Source: a virus. Taken from it: a stretch of 31,953 nucleotides of DNA. Below, piece after piece: positions 9,901 to 16,865 of the stretch. The number at the start of each line of letters is the position of its first letter. Within the stretch, counting starts at the first letter, position 1. The stretch lies in IMG/VR virus record IMGVR_UViG_3300018424_000116, positions 1 through 31,953 of that record; one strand, given 5' to 3'. The position numbers and the translations under genes are program-made. Below the pieces are notes generated by a model. The model ran no database searches. It was not told where the DNA came from and saw only the letters and a list, made by a program, of their open reading frames with translations.

Positions 9901-11071
9901 TCTTATCAATGGTTTTGACCACTGGTTTGCTGTGACAGCAACTGACAGTGTAACAGGTGAAAGTAGTCTAAGCTATCCTGTCTACATTAGACCTAACGGT
10001 ACGCCTACTGTTCTACCTCAGATTGACACACACCCTCAGGGAGTTAGTGTTATCGATGGTGATCAGGTGACCTTCACAGCTTCAATCCAAGGGTATAATA
10101 GCCTACAGTGGAAGAAGGATGGTGTTGACATAGTCGGCGCTACTGGTCTTTCCTACACGTTCACAGCTGCTACAGCTGATGATGGGGCTGTTTACACTAT
10201 TGTGGCTACCAATGATGTTGGTGATCAAGCTTCTAATGGAGCTAGTCTATCTGTTAAACCTTTGGACTCAACAGCTCCAACAGTGAGCATCTCTGTAGCC
10301 TCTGATACGTTGAATATCACAGCTTCTGATAATATCTACACTGCAGCTGAGTTAACTCTTCAGCTTCTGGATGGTGGATCACCTGTAGGCTCGACCTTCT
10401 CAGGTAGTATCACATCTCTAGATCTGACAGCTCAGAGCTTACCTAATGGTACAAGAACACTGACAGTTAGTGCTACAGATCCTCAGAACAACACAGGGAC
10501 CTCTAACTCAGAGTCGTACCTTGTAGGTAGTCCTGTCTTTACTGATGACTTCACTGATTCATCAAACTGGTCAGGGTCCTTAGCAACTGCCTCAAATGAG
10601 GGTACAGTTAATGGAACTATTCGAGGGACAACTGACTGGTGGAGTTCTGATACGAAAGGGTCGGTTAAGTTTGAGATGAAGGTCATGGACCAAGCTAACG
10701 ATTATGAGGCTTACCCAAGGTTCAAGATCGGTTGCGACACCAGTGGAACCTCCCTAGGTACTATCGAGATCTTCTGCTACCCACAAACGTTCAGCAACAG
10801 CTGGGCAGACTACGTGGATAGATCAGGAACTCGTCACAGTTTAGGATCATTCAATGGCTTTGGTAACCCTAGTGGTGACACGGGTGGAACAGAGGCTTGG
10901 ATTGAGTATGAGGTATCTCTCGTAGGTACAGCATTTGCGTTCCTAGCTAATGGGGTAGAGCTTACATCGGCTACTCTTCCTGAGGATATTGGCCCATTCA
11001 GTGGAACTATGCAGATCCAACCTTTGGCGGCTGGGGATCTTATGATCCGTAACGTAACAGCTTACGCTTAA
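6992..11071 (+). CDS. Giant multidomain tailspike with beta-helix, probable depolymerase
   Basis: 1359 residues. Regions I can delimit: 1-125 an N-terminal acidic module; 126-210 and 213-295 two cadherin-like repeats (each with DxDxDPLTFTVTGSSDF- or HSVTYTITGSSDF-type strands and DDGNG); about 303-390 an Ig-like domain; about 394-900 a right-handed parallel beta-helix beginning DVLYVGPLETYTTW and GDTIIFRDGTYLG, as in pectate-lyase-like tailspikes; about 910-1003 a fibronectin type III-like domain (GYTVYDYNP, GFDHWFAVTATD); about 1004-1090 an Ig domain (LQWKKDGVDIVG, YTIVATN); about 1094-1175 another Ig-like unit; and 1176-1359 a LamG-like lectin fold. Beta-helix spikes usually bind or cleave capsular or O-antigen polysaccharide. 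Catalytic residues cannot be assigned here. Confidence 0.85.
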   Translation: MRIFYHKTGKYLKSFAFDDDLSDAQENQIISSDYVEVPREVLRAYPRDVIEEYMETYDPQSPTPVPSPKSSLWRYGEEIDKALAEYFEDEDWSVKTGGTDTGAQIEAKLDSHFGSTVWKQGGSSQNNAPSFVSSSHTVVQGEDLVVTLAATDTDSDPLTFTVTGSSDFSQNGNVITFNSAVVGQQTLNVTVDDGNGGTDTGTVTITVTQAPTNNPPVLSDQNITVVVDTFKTITVGPAIDQDGHSVTYTITGSSDFTQSDNRITFSSSTLGQQTLSVTGDDGNGETASATITIDVVNETTETYPVIASIPEQFVATDGTLTLSVSLTNPTTAGAVQWYKDFGHDDIQVNPTTGAITWDTTGLAGESFHVGLRCSNDNGVGRRTFIVHVGKVQGDVLYVGPLETYTTWMDAEAAHKAGDTIIFRDGTYLGTDNRIGRDNSNSSDQYPKSGTSAKLTCVMAENPLMAIFDGGDAGVAFNLWSGGKNESSYITFKGLFVQGGSTLAINGDPNDKANTRPHHIKVINCGGVGEDDIPLYSRLCDYVIFKNCFAYGGGRYKISINESTKCIFRRNVARYDRSDRKPAEDPKGSHIMYNTMDFRMDNCIAIDDVDRFVNNGYKAGAFGTPVTATSVTPAGSRGIVERCLHLNSEQLLSQFDYQVSNGGGASDVESYDVVSFDSKPHDIAIYTWGFNLWQKCTFSKIRPLHQTQDSLINAGGYNNFRGLVNCIWDDTDPLDTGIAYGATNITVGDVGVPYNGGTSRTVTKYGMSGVNLTNSGDFALIKTGYGTQHESGTTTTAIDADFKYVTRLEKSNALADTHAGEVMYLKGKSGTFWGDPGYDEDTEIPMWDFPFEHYIREKMESYSWSGPEYSGSDYLNRVQGANGTLSGARGFCAAGETLTSYVWGYKGSTVPPMGLVGINGDAQATIRWELPADNHQTNITGYTVYDYNPTTGAMTNGRAVAAGTREITISSLINGFDHWFAVTATDSVTGESSLSYPVYIRPNGTPTVLPQIDTHPQGVSVIDGDQVTFTASIQGYNSLQWKKDGVDIVGATGLSYTFTAATADDGAVYTIVATNDVGDQASNGASLSVKPLDSTAPTVSISVASDTLNITASDNIYTAAELTLQLLDGGSPVGSTFSGSITSLDLTAQSLPNGTRTLTVSATDPQNNTGTSNSESYLVGSPVFTDDFTDSSNWSGSLATASNEGTVNGTIRGTTDWWSSDTKGSVKFEMKVMDQANDYEAYPRFKIGCDTSGTSLGTIEIFCYPQTFSNSWADYVDRSGTRHSLGSFNGFGNPSGDTGGTEAWIEYEVSLVGTAFAFLANGVELTSATLPEDIGPFSGTMQIQPLAAGDLMIRNVTAYA

Positions 11072-11109
11072 TACTTTAAGGTGCCTCTATGGCCCCACAA
11101 GGAACTTTT

Positions 11110-11541
11110 ATGACTTATAAGTGTAAACACTTCAGTATTGAGGAGTTAGCCCCTCCTGAGCTTTGTGAGGAGCTTCATGAAGATCTAATCTGGGCTATGT
11201 TTGACGAGAATGTCCTCAAGTTTGCCGATTGGCTGAAAGGATTCTGTGGTGGGGCTTCAGTTACAGTTAATACTTGGATCTGGGGCGGCAACCTAAAACA
11301 GAGTGGATTGAGAACCAAGTCCTCAGAGTATTACTCAGAGACATCTCAACACTCTAAAGGTTGTGCTCTTGATCTCAAGGTTGAGGGCTGGACTGCAGAG
11401 GCTCTAAGACAGGCTCTCCGGAAGCATGAGGAGGAAGTTGCACCTGTTCCTTACATTACTAGTGTAGAGGATAAGGTAACATGGCTTCATGTTGATACAA
11501 AACCAACTGGTAAAGATAAACTTTATTTCTTTAACCCATAG
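11110..11541 (+). CDS. M15-family peptidase, probable endolysin
   Basis: 143 residues from ATG 11110, which has AAGGAA 7 nt upstream and gives the usual family start (Y.CKHFSIEEL). An alternative ATG at 11089 adds seven residues. The zinc-binding signature SxHxxGxAxD is present as SQHSKGCALD, and the second metal-ligand motif WxH as TWLHVD. This is the layout of peptidase M15 D-Ala-D-Ala or L-Ala-D-Glu peptidases that cleave peptidoglycan cross-bridges or stem peptides. No signal peptide is visible, so a holin is needed for release. The next gene is a holin candidate. Position at the end of the late operon fits a lysis role. Confidence 0.85.
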   Translation: MTYKCKHFSIEELAPPELCEELHEDLIWAMFDENVLKFADWLKGFCGGASVTVNTWIWGGNLKQSGLRTKSSEYYSETSQHSKGCALDLKVEGWTAEALRQALRKHEEEVAPVPYITSVEDKVTWLHVDTKPTGKDKLYFFNP

Positions 11542-11551
11542 GAGTTAAACC

Positions 11552-11830
11552 ATGGATTTAAACACTATTATTGCATTTGCTCTGAGTGAATATGTTGGAG
11601 CTACAGCTTTGACAGGTTTTATTATTGTGAAAGGGTTAGCAGCTGTTGTAGCTAATAACCTTGATACCCAGAAATGGGGTAAAACAGGAAAGATAATCGA
11701 TTGGCTAGCTTCAAGTAATAAGAAGGCTAAGTTGACAGGTTCTCCTGAGCTTGATCAGATTCTTGTTGAGAAGATCACCGAGAGCAAGCCCAAGAATGTT
11801 ATTTCAAAAGTTCTTAACTTTCTTAGCTAA
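11552..11830 (+). CDS. Small membrane protein, candidate holin
   Basis: A 92-aa protein with AGGAG 7 nt before ATG 11552. One hydrophobic stretch at about residues 15-36 (ATALTGFIIVKGLAAVVA) is followed by a basic hydrophilic region (SNKKAK) and a charged tail. It sits 10 nt after the endolysin and is the last gene of the rightward operon. Size, membrane helix, charged C-terminus and position suit a holin, but no family motif was recognised. A virion protein is the alternative. Confidence 0.5.
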   Translation: MDLNTIIAFALSEYVGATALTGFIIVKGLAAVVANNLDTQKWGKTGKIIDWLASSNKKAKLTGSPELDQILVEKITESKPKNVISKVLNFLS

Positions 11831-11847
11831 GAACTTTGGAGGGTACA

Positions 11848-11863
11848 AGCCCCTTACGGGGCT
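11848..11863. terminator. Hairpin between converging operons, possible bidirectional terminator
   Basis: AGCCCC (11848-11853), loop TTAC, GGGGCT (11858-11863) lies in the 36-nt space between the stop of the last rightward gene (11,830) and the stop of the last leftward gene (11,867). A GC-rich 6-bp stem at a convergent junction is typical of a shared terminator. There is no good T-run on either side, so efficiency as a Rho-independent terminator is doubtful. The same AGCCCC/GGGGCT stem recurs at 20,392-20,407. Confidence 0.5.
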
Positions 11864-11866
11864 CTC

Positions 11867-12331
11867 CTACTCCTTAAGTGCGCTCACTTGGTGGTCCCAG
11901 TTAAGGTAGCAGTTTTCCATCTGCTTAACATTTCGAGTAAAGGATGGATCGTTCTTGTACTTCAAGTAAGCATCATCTGATGCCAATCCTGTATCGATCC
12001 ATCTCTTATCACTACGTTCCTCACATATCACCCTTACACAATTTTTTCGTAAACCTTCAAGAGTGACATGTGTATCCTTGACAGTGATATAGCGATAGGC
12101 TTTCACGTTAAGGCCTGCCTCCCACAGGAGAGAGTTCTTCTGCTCTTGTGAAAGATCTCGCCAGACAAGACCTGTACGCTTGATGTCATGCATTGAGATG
12201 TACTTGGTAACTGTGTAGCTTAAGGCGCGCATCTTATCTTCAAGTTCATTGATCTCAGTCTCGGGGTCAAACTCAACATCGATAGTCTGCCCGAACTGGT
12301 TCTCTAACTCTTGTTCAAAATCATCAGTCAT
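11867..12331 (-). CDS. Unknown phage protein (154 aa)
   Basis: The last gene of the leftward operon. The ATG overlaps the stop of the gene upstream (ATGA at 12,331-12,328), so its translation is probably coupled. The N-terminus is very acidic (DDFEQELENQF, DPETEINELEDK). It is followed by a helical region and a C-terminal part with several aromatic residues and one WDH. No known domain, membrane segment or signal peptide is seen. Position beside glutaredoxin and RNase H genes suggests a nucleotide or DNA metabolism context only by association. Confidence 0.75.
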   Translation of the reverse strand: MTDDFEQELENQFGQTIDVEFDPETEINELEDKMRALSYTVTKYISMHDIKRTGLVWRDLSQEQKNSLLWEAGLNVKAYRYITVKDTHVTLEGLRKNCVRVICEERSDKRWIDTGLASDDAYLKYKNDPSFTRNVKQMENCYLNWDHQVSALKE

Positions 12332-12501
12332 ACTATAATCTCCACACTCTTCACTTCATCAAAGATGAATTCAAGTTCATCCTCATCTGTTATATCATCA
12401 TCCCAATAGTCATGATGTCTCATTGTTATGTTAAGATGATCTGAGATACAACCAGTAATGATATCTCTTAGTTCTTGTTTTCTTTTCTCAGTAAGCGCCA
12501 T
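12328..12501 (-). CDS. Small acidic protein (57 aa)
   Basis: Starts at ATG 12,501, sharing one base with the TAA of the upstream gene (TAATG), and ends at TGA 12,330-12,328, overlapping the next ATG. The N-terminal 15 residues are basic (ALTEKRKQELRDIITG). The C-terminal half is strongly acidic (YWDDDITDEDELEF). The tight overlaps at both ends and clean reading frame support a real gene. Function unknown. Confidence 0.65.
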   Translation of the reverse strand: MALTEKRKQELRDIITGCISDHLNITMRHHDYWDDDITDEDELEFIFDEVKSVEIIV

Positions 12502-12650
12502 TAAGCACCCCGCTTAGTTAACTCATTTAAGATCTTAACTTTGACTGCACCAGTGGCAGATTCTAAACGCTTATTTAATTCTTTGTTGCTGATCTGACTG
12601 ATAGGTTGGTTCCCACCTGCACGGCCTGCCCCACGTAATTTAACACTCAT
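12501..12650 (-). CDS. Small basic protein (49 aa)
   Basis: Starts at ATG 12,650, overlapping the stop of the glutaredoxin-like gene (TAATGAG), and ends at TAA 12,503-12,501. It has a glycine-rich basic N-terminus (KLRGAGRAGGNQPISQ) followed by a helix (SNKELNKRLESATGAVKVK). This resembles short basic phage proteins that might bind nucleic acid, but no family is recognised. The overlap pattern is the main support. Confidence 0.65.
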   Translation of the reverse strand: MSVKLRGAGRAGGNQPISQISNKELNKRLESATGAVKVKILNELTKRGA

Positions 12651-12874
12651 TACTTCTGCTCCTTAATCCATTCTTTAATACCAATTGAGCCAGTGGCCAC
12701 TACATTACCATCAACCAGTAACGCTGGGATCTGCTTAACCTGACTCATGACCTGTGCTTCATCGTCATCACTTGAGATATCAAACTCTTCAAATTCAATA
12801 CCAGCTTGTTTAAGTAGGAGTTTAGCTGGGCCACAGTTTCCACACCAAGGTGCGCTTGCTAGAATAATACTCAT
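12650..12874 (-). CDS. Glutaredoxin/thioredoxin-like protein (NrdH type)
   Basis: 74 residues beginning MSIILASAPWCGNCGPAK, with a CGNC redox motif at residues 12-15 after WC, the cis-proline region KQIPALLV and the C-terminal GSIGIKEW. The length and fold order fit a minimal glutaredoxin such as NrdH or T4 NrdC. It would reduce disulfides, often as the electron donor for ribonucleotide reductase, though no reductase gene lies in this window. The ATG overlaps the upstream stop (ATGA), and the stop overlaps the next start, so it is embedded in the coupled operon. Confidence 0.85.
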   Translation of the reverse strand: MSIILASAPWCGNCGPAKLLLKQAGIEFEEFDISSDDDEAQVMSQVKQIPALLVDGNVVATGSIGIKEWIKEQK

Positions 12875-13469
12875 AATTTCTTAATACCTCCTTCAGTTAG
12901 TTCGCCATATAGTACCAGAACCTCATCAGTCTTGTCAATACTTTTTACTGACCCATACTTCTCCGCTACACGGTCAATATGTCCTTGACTTGTTTTTATA
13001 GGACTAAACAGTTCAGGCACACCTGTTTCTACAAATCTTTTATATGACTCAGTTGCATACACATTAACTTTATCATCCTCTAGTTTAGCAATAATTTGAC
13101 AGGCGCTAATATCAAAATTACCTACTAGATCCCCAAAGCAAGTGTTACGTGTAGCTATGAAATCTGTTTCTTTATCAGGACGTTGGTAGAGAACAATTAC
13201 ATCTTCTCTCATCTCCATACCATCATAACGATCAAGGCGCTTACCTTTGGAGATAGGGAGGAACGAGGATGTATCCTCATCTCCGACAACCCTATCTAAC
13301 TTATATCCTTGGATATTCACTAAGGTCTCATTGATCAAGAAGAAATCCATATCTTTTGGATCCTTACCTGCATCCACATCTCTCAGATAACCACCTGCTA
13401 GACACCCTTGATAACCCAGATCTTAAGTCGCTCAAGGGTTTGTTTTACTCGTTTATAATCATGTTGCAT
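12871..13469 (-). CDS. Nucleotidyltransferase-like protein with a broken frame after codon 16
   Basis: ATG 13,469 overlaps the RNase H stop and gives MQHDYKRVKQTLERLK, then runs to TAG at 13,400-13,398. The -1 frame from base 13,422 continues DLGYQGCLAGGYLRDVDAGK, then DPKDMDFFLI, to a TGA at 12,871. GGYLRD...G..PKDMDFF is the nucleotidyltransferase signature of polyA-polymerase and tRNA-nucleotidyltransferase head domains, with the catalytic D.D as DMD. A single missing G (AAGGATC read as AAGATC) or a -1 shift would unite the parts into about 199 residues. No classical slippery heptamer is present. Without repair, only GTG 13,377 gives a product, which loses the GG motif. Target unknown. Confidence 0.65.
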
Positions 13470-13902
13470 TTAAAATCTGTTCCACTCCTTTGTTAGCTAA
13501 GTCATCAGCCTTCTCATTCCCAACGTCACCACTGTGGCCTTTAACCCAGTGCCAACTAATGTTGTGTTTATTGCACTCTCCCTCTAAGGCAACCCAGAGT
13601 TCTTTGTTTTTAACCGGACTTCCTGAGGCTGTTTTCCATCCCCTCTTCTTCCAGTTGTGTACCCACTCTGTAATGCCACTCTTGACATACTCTGAGTCTG
13701 TCCATAGTTCGATCTTACAAGCCCTTTTAAGGCAACGGAGAGCCTCTATAACAGCGGTAAGTTCCATCTTGTTGTTTGTGGTATCTTTTTCACCACCGAA
13801 GATCTCTTTGGTCTTACCGTTAAATTCTAGGTGGGCTCCCCACCCACCAATCTTTGTCTTACCCTTGCAAGCACCATCTGTGTAGATGGTTACAGTGCTC
13901 AC
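13459..13902 (-). CDS. rnhA: Ribonuclease HI
   Basis: 147 residues with a full set of RNase HI motifs: YTDGACKGK (first Asp), NKMELTAVIEAL (Glu), LWTDSEYV (Asp), WHWVKGHSG (His) and NEKADDLA (last Asp). The length matches bacterial RNase HI. The start is GTG 13,902, with GGAGG 7 nt upstream. It removes RNA from RNA-DNA hybrids, here most likely primers or R-loops during phage replication. Its last 11 nt overlap the start of the nucleotidyltransferase-like gene. Confidence 0.96.
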   Translation of the reverse strand: MSTVTIYTDGACKGKTKIGGWGAHLEFNGKTKEIFGGEKDTTNNKMELTAVIEALRCLKRACKIELWTDSEYVKSGITEWVHNWKKRGWKTASGSPVKNKELWVALEGECNKHNISWHWVKGHSGDVGNEKADDLANKGVEQILNAT

Positions 13903-13955
13903 TCGAAGTCCTCCGCTAAGGAGAGGTAAGTCATATGAGCTTTAAGCTCTGCACC

Positions 13956-14222
13956 TTATCTCTCAGGGGGATCTACAAACTCCAATTGATCTACAAACAT
14001 CATGTTGTAAAGACGAACTGCATTGTAAGCGGCATGGAACAATTCAAAATCATAAAGTTCCTCACAAAGAATTAAATCGAAGTAGGGAACCCACTTACCA
14101 TTACTCTTGATTCGAACAATACCTTGGGGATCAATACAATACTGATCCCGTGAGGCAATGATCTTCTTCATCATGATAGCTAAGAGGTTTGGCTTCTTGT
14201 ACAATCCAATGAAGATATCCAT
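13956..14222 (-). CDS. Unknown phage protein (88 aa)
   Basis: I place the start at ATG 14,222, just after the upstream stop, with GGAAG 7 nt before it. An in-frame start further upstream would overlap the neighbour by 65 nt. The protein MDIFIGLYKKPNLLAIMMKK continues with one aromatic-rich helix (ELYDFELFHAAYNAVRLYN). No domain is recognised. The 53-nt gap to RNase H holds only an 11-codon frame without a ribosome site. Confidence 0.7.
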   Translation of the reverse strand: MDIFIGLYKKPNLLAIMMKKIIASRDQYCIDPQGIVRIKSNGKWVPYFDLILCEELYDFELFHAAYNAVRLYNMMFVDQLEFVDPPER

Positions 14223-14223
14223 A

Positions 14224-14658
14224 TTAAAACTTCCAAGGTGTTGGTTTATCTGTCCCATTCGAGTAGATGAATGAAGCGATCTGAACATCCTCGATAAGGG
14301 ACGTTATCTCCTCCCCAAGAATGTCAGTAACCTCGTTCTCTATCGCAACGGAGGTAGCTTGATCAAGCACATACAGATGATCATAGATGTCATTATCTGC
14401 TAGGTCAAATCCTAAAAGGTAAACAACCTCCCCACTTGATCGATCAATAGCTTTATCCAGACGGAATCTCTCATCCTTAAACTCGATGTACTCGACTTCC
14501 TTTTTCTCTCCGCCGTTTAGGTCAGGAACCCCTGCATAGGTTATCTCTACTGCGTCTGGTTCGACCACCTCAGCTATTTGTTCAAGGAACTCCTCAAAGC
14601 TAGCAACTGGTGCATCGATTTCAAATATTGCTGATACGACAGCTCTTGATTCACTCAT
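14224..14658 (-). CDS. Unknown acidic protein (144 aa)
   Basis: Starts at ATG 14,658, overlapping the end of the upstream gene by 8 nt. The composition is acidic with alternating hydrophobic residues (FEEFLEQIAEVVEPDAVEI; EVEYIEFKDERFRLDKAI), consistent with a small alpha/beta protein. It has no cysteine pairs, membrane segments or known catalytic motif. It lies between the exonuclease-fusion gene block and RNase H. Confidence 0.75.
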   Translation of the reverse strand: MSESRAVVSAIFEIDAPVASFEEFLEQIAEVVEPDAVEITYAGVPDLNGGEKKEVEYIEFKDERFRLDKAIDRSSGEVVYLLGFDLADNDIYDHLYVLDQATSVAIENEVTDILGEEITSLIEDVQIASFIYSNGTDKPTPWKF

Positions 14659-15109
14659 TTAAGTTCACTCCTTCAATTTCTGCAACTCGTTTAATTGTTT
14701 TGTAGATAGCTTTAATCTCTCGTTCCATTGTGTTCCCTGCCTTATTCCTCGCTAGAGTCTTAAGGATGTGGAACAATCCACCCGTGGAATCTCTTTGAGA
14801 TAATCTCCAAGTCTTAGCAACCCGGTAAGGATCCATACGGATGTACCTTTTCTCCACCTCATCATCCTGAAGAAGGTAATCAAGGGAGTAATGGGCATCA
14901 ATCTCAATAGGTTTTGGTGCGGTTAATGGCCCTTCACCTGTCTCATTGGTGTGACTATTAAAGATCCCATTAAAAGCTTCATTAAAGTCATCAATTTCCT
15001 CAGGACTGATCAGGGATGGGTCAGGCCCGAACAGGTCCAACTGTCTACGCTCATCCCAAGGCGAGAGGAACTCATTACCTCCTGCCTTATTCTGGTCACT
15101 ATAATACAT
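14651..15109 (-). CDS. Unknown phage protein (152 aa)
   Basis: ATG 15,109 lies 8 nt after the stop of the exonuclease-like gene. The N-terminal half is acidic and low in complexity (WDERRQLDLFGPDPSLISPE), and the C-terminal 60 residues are helical and basic (GLFHILKTLARNKAGN; AIYKTIKRVAEIEG). This two-part charge layout could suit a DNA- or protein-binding accessory factor, but I recognise no family. Its end overlaps the next gene by 8 nt. Confidence 0.75.
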   Translation of the reverse strand: MYYSDQNKAGGNEFLSPWDERRQLDLFGPDPSLISPEEIDDFNEAFNGIFNSHTNETGEGPLTAPKPIEIDAHYSLDYLLQDDEVEKRYIRMDPYRVAKTWRLSQRDSTGGLFHILKTLARNKAGNTMEREIKAIYKTIKRVAEIEGVNLNE

Positions 15110-15117
15110 TCTAATAC

Positions 15118-16131
15118 CTATGATATATTCATCGTCAAACTGTCTCTCTTATCTTTCGTAAAGAGCTTCTTACGGGAACGAGATTCTGCCCCACAACTTG
15201 TGCAGCGGTATCGTTGGAACTTACTGACTGATGTATAGGCATACCCATCCTCTACAAATTCAGTACTACCGCAACGACATACCTGCTCAGGCTCATCAAA
15301 GTACAGGCTGAAATTCGGGTGTTTATTATCCCATGCAGCTAATTTGATGTATAACTCCTCTAGGGAAAGCACATCATGCTTGTTGTACTCTTCGCATTCA
15401 ACCCAAGCCTCAGGCTCATCTTTCATCATCCCTTTCCAGAGATCAAACCCTGCATATTTGTTGTGGGATAACTTCTTGAAAGTTACGTTAAGCTTATCCG
15501 TCATGTACTCAAGTTTATTACTTAGGAACCCGAAGTTTCGTTTGGCAATAACAAGGGTATCGATGTGCTTGTAACTAGATGGCGGTTGAAAACCATTAAG
15601 GATGAACCTAGCATTGATCTTCTTAATATCGAATTTGATACCGTTTTGGGTTATTACAATATCCGCCTCATTAAGTAGCTGCCACAACTCCTCAAGCATA
15701 AACTTATCATCTTGTGTGATCACGTGACCACGGAGATCATTGTAATAAACCTCCTTCTCACTGGCCCCTAACCACTTAGCAGCATAGGATAAAATGAACC
15801 ACTCATCTTTCACCATATTCAGGGAATAGTTCTGGTTAAACATCCCCCATCCCCAGAAGGTGTTAGGGGATGTCTCGATATCTAACACTAACACACGAGG
15901 AAGGTGCTTATGATCTCTCTGCACAAGACCCTTAAAGTCTCCTGCCTTACTCTGGTAGAACCCATTCTTAGATTCATACTCTGCCCACCACAACCTGTGG
16001 GTCTCTTTCCGTAGGAAATCCCCCACCGTGGATTTGCCAAGACCTAACCTCTTGGCGATTTTACGAGATTTCAGACCCTCGGCATCTAGCCGGATAATCT
16101 CTCGTTTCATATTGTCTGTGAGTTTACTCAT
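15118..16131 (-). CDS. HTH - DEDDy exonuclease - zinc ribbon fusion protein
   Basis: 337 residues in three parts. Residues 1-45 are a helix-turn-helix of the resolvase/transposase type (LKSRKIAKRLGLGKSTVGDF). Residues about 78-270 form an RNase H-fold 3'-5' exonuclease: motif I LVLDIETSPN (D.E), motif II ITQNGIKFDIKKIN and motif III YNKHDVLSLEELY, giving the YxxxD of the DEDDy class. Residues about 284-320 hold two cysteine pairs, CRCG and CTSCG, a zinc ribbon. The polymerase gene has its own proofreading domain, so this is a separate nuclease, plausibly aimed at particular sites or structures. It starts 3 nt after the dUTPase stop. The exonuclease call is firm, its target unknown. Confidence 0.85.
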   Translation of the reverse strand: MSKLTDNMKREIIRLDAEGLKSRKIAKRLGLGKSTVGDFLRKETHRLWWAEYESKNGFYQSKAGDFKGLVQRDHKHLPRVLVLDIETSPNTFWGWGMFNQNYSLNMVKDEWFILSYAAKWLGASEKEVYYNDLRGHVITQDDKFMLEELWQLLNEADIVITQNGIKFDIKKINARFILNGFQPPSSYKHIDTLVIAKRNFGFLSNKLEYMTDKLNVTFKKLSHNKYAGFDLWKGMMKDEPEAWVECEEYNKHDVLSLEELYIKLAAWDNKHPNFSLYFDEPEQVCRCGSTEFVEDGYAYTSVSKFQRYRCTSCGAESRSRKKLFTKDKRDSLTMNIS

Positions 16132-16134
16132 TCT

Positions 16135-16554
16135 TTATCCTTTTGTGCCCGTACTTCCGAATCCCCCTGACCCTCTCTCGGTGTCCGTAAGCTCCTCTAC
16201 GAGCACCAGATCAGCCTTAACGTAGGGTAGGATAACTAACTGCCCGATTCGCTCTCCTGCATCGATACGGACAGGCTCAGAGCCAATATTACGGTAGGAG
16301 AACATAAGTTCACCCCTGTAGTCTTCATCAATAATGCCAACACCGTTTGTAAGCTCAAGGGACTTCTTACGGCAGGTTGAACTTCGAGGTACTAGCATAC
16401 CAAAGTACCCTTTTGGGATAGCTACCTTGGTGCCTGTGGGGACTAGAACTTCCTGCCCCGGCTCTATAACAGTATCAACAAAGCAAGCTAGGTCCATCCC
16501 AGCTGCACCAGCAGACATATACTTAGGGGCAACCCCTTTAAATTCTACTTTCAT
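16135..16554 (-). CDS. dut: dUTP diphosphatase
   Basis: 139 residues from ATG 16,554, which has AGGAGGAG just upstream. An open frame extends further but overlaps the neighbour and lacks homology. All five trimeric dUTPase motifs are visible: AGMDLACF, PRSSTCRKK, NGVGIIDEDYRGEL, ERIGQLVI and RGSGGFGSTG. The enzyme converts dUTP to dUMP, keeping uracil out of phage DNA and feeding dTMP synthesis. It belongs to the nucleotide-metabolism part of the leftward operon. Confidence 0.97.
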   Translation of the reverse strand: MKVEFKGVAPKYMSAGAAGMDLACFVDTVIEPGQEVLVPTGTKVAIPKGYFGMLVPRSSTCRKKSLELTNGVGIIDEDYRGELMFSYRNIGSEPVRIDAGERIGQLVILPYVKADLVLVEELTDTERGSGGFGSTGTKG

Positions 16555-16562
16555 ACTCCTCC

Positions 16563-16853
16563 TCAGTCTGTGTAATACTTCCCGTGGAAGGAACCTTCGT
16601 TGGTTAGGTAGCAATAACCACCAAAACAAAGGTTCCCACGATCCATCAGGATCAGTAAATCCATATCAGTCAGTTGTTTAGCATCTTCCGAGATAACCTT
16701 ACCTTGGAAGAACCCGTGGGCGTATCCCGGGGTCTTAGTGTACTCGATATGACCACCTTTCAAGAAGTGAGCAATCTCTCCATACCTTTCTCGGATCTTC
16801 TCGTGAGTCCACACCCTTGGTGAGGCAAATGCCCACCCTCCGAAGTTAGCCAT
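16563..16853 (-). CDS. Unknown phage protein (96 aa)
   Basis: Lies 8 nt upstream of dut in the same operon. The ATG at 16,853 follows AGGAG (AAAGGAGAAAAGAT). The sequence is aromatic- and glycine-rich (NFGGWAFASPRVWTHEKI; TPGYAHGFFQGK; LCFGGYCYLTNEGSFHG) and looks like a compact soluble fold. No known domain is recognised. Confidence 0.75.
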   Translation of the reverse strand: MANFGGWAFASPRVWTHEKIRERYGEIAHFLKGGHIEYTKTPGYAHGFFQGKVISEDAKQLTDMDLLILMDRGNLCFGGYCYLTNEGSFHGKYYTD

Positions 16854-16865
16854 ATCTTTTCTCCT

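Noticed and set aside
13490-13885. Plus-strand 131-codon frame
   Set aside because: It is the exact antisense of RNase HI, with no ribosome site and no plausible protein composition.
13903-13955. 11-codon frame upstream of RNase HI
   Set aside because: There is no ribosome site and nothing beyond a chance overlap with the GTG start.
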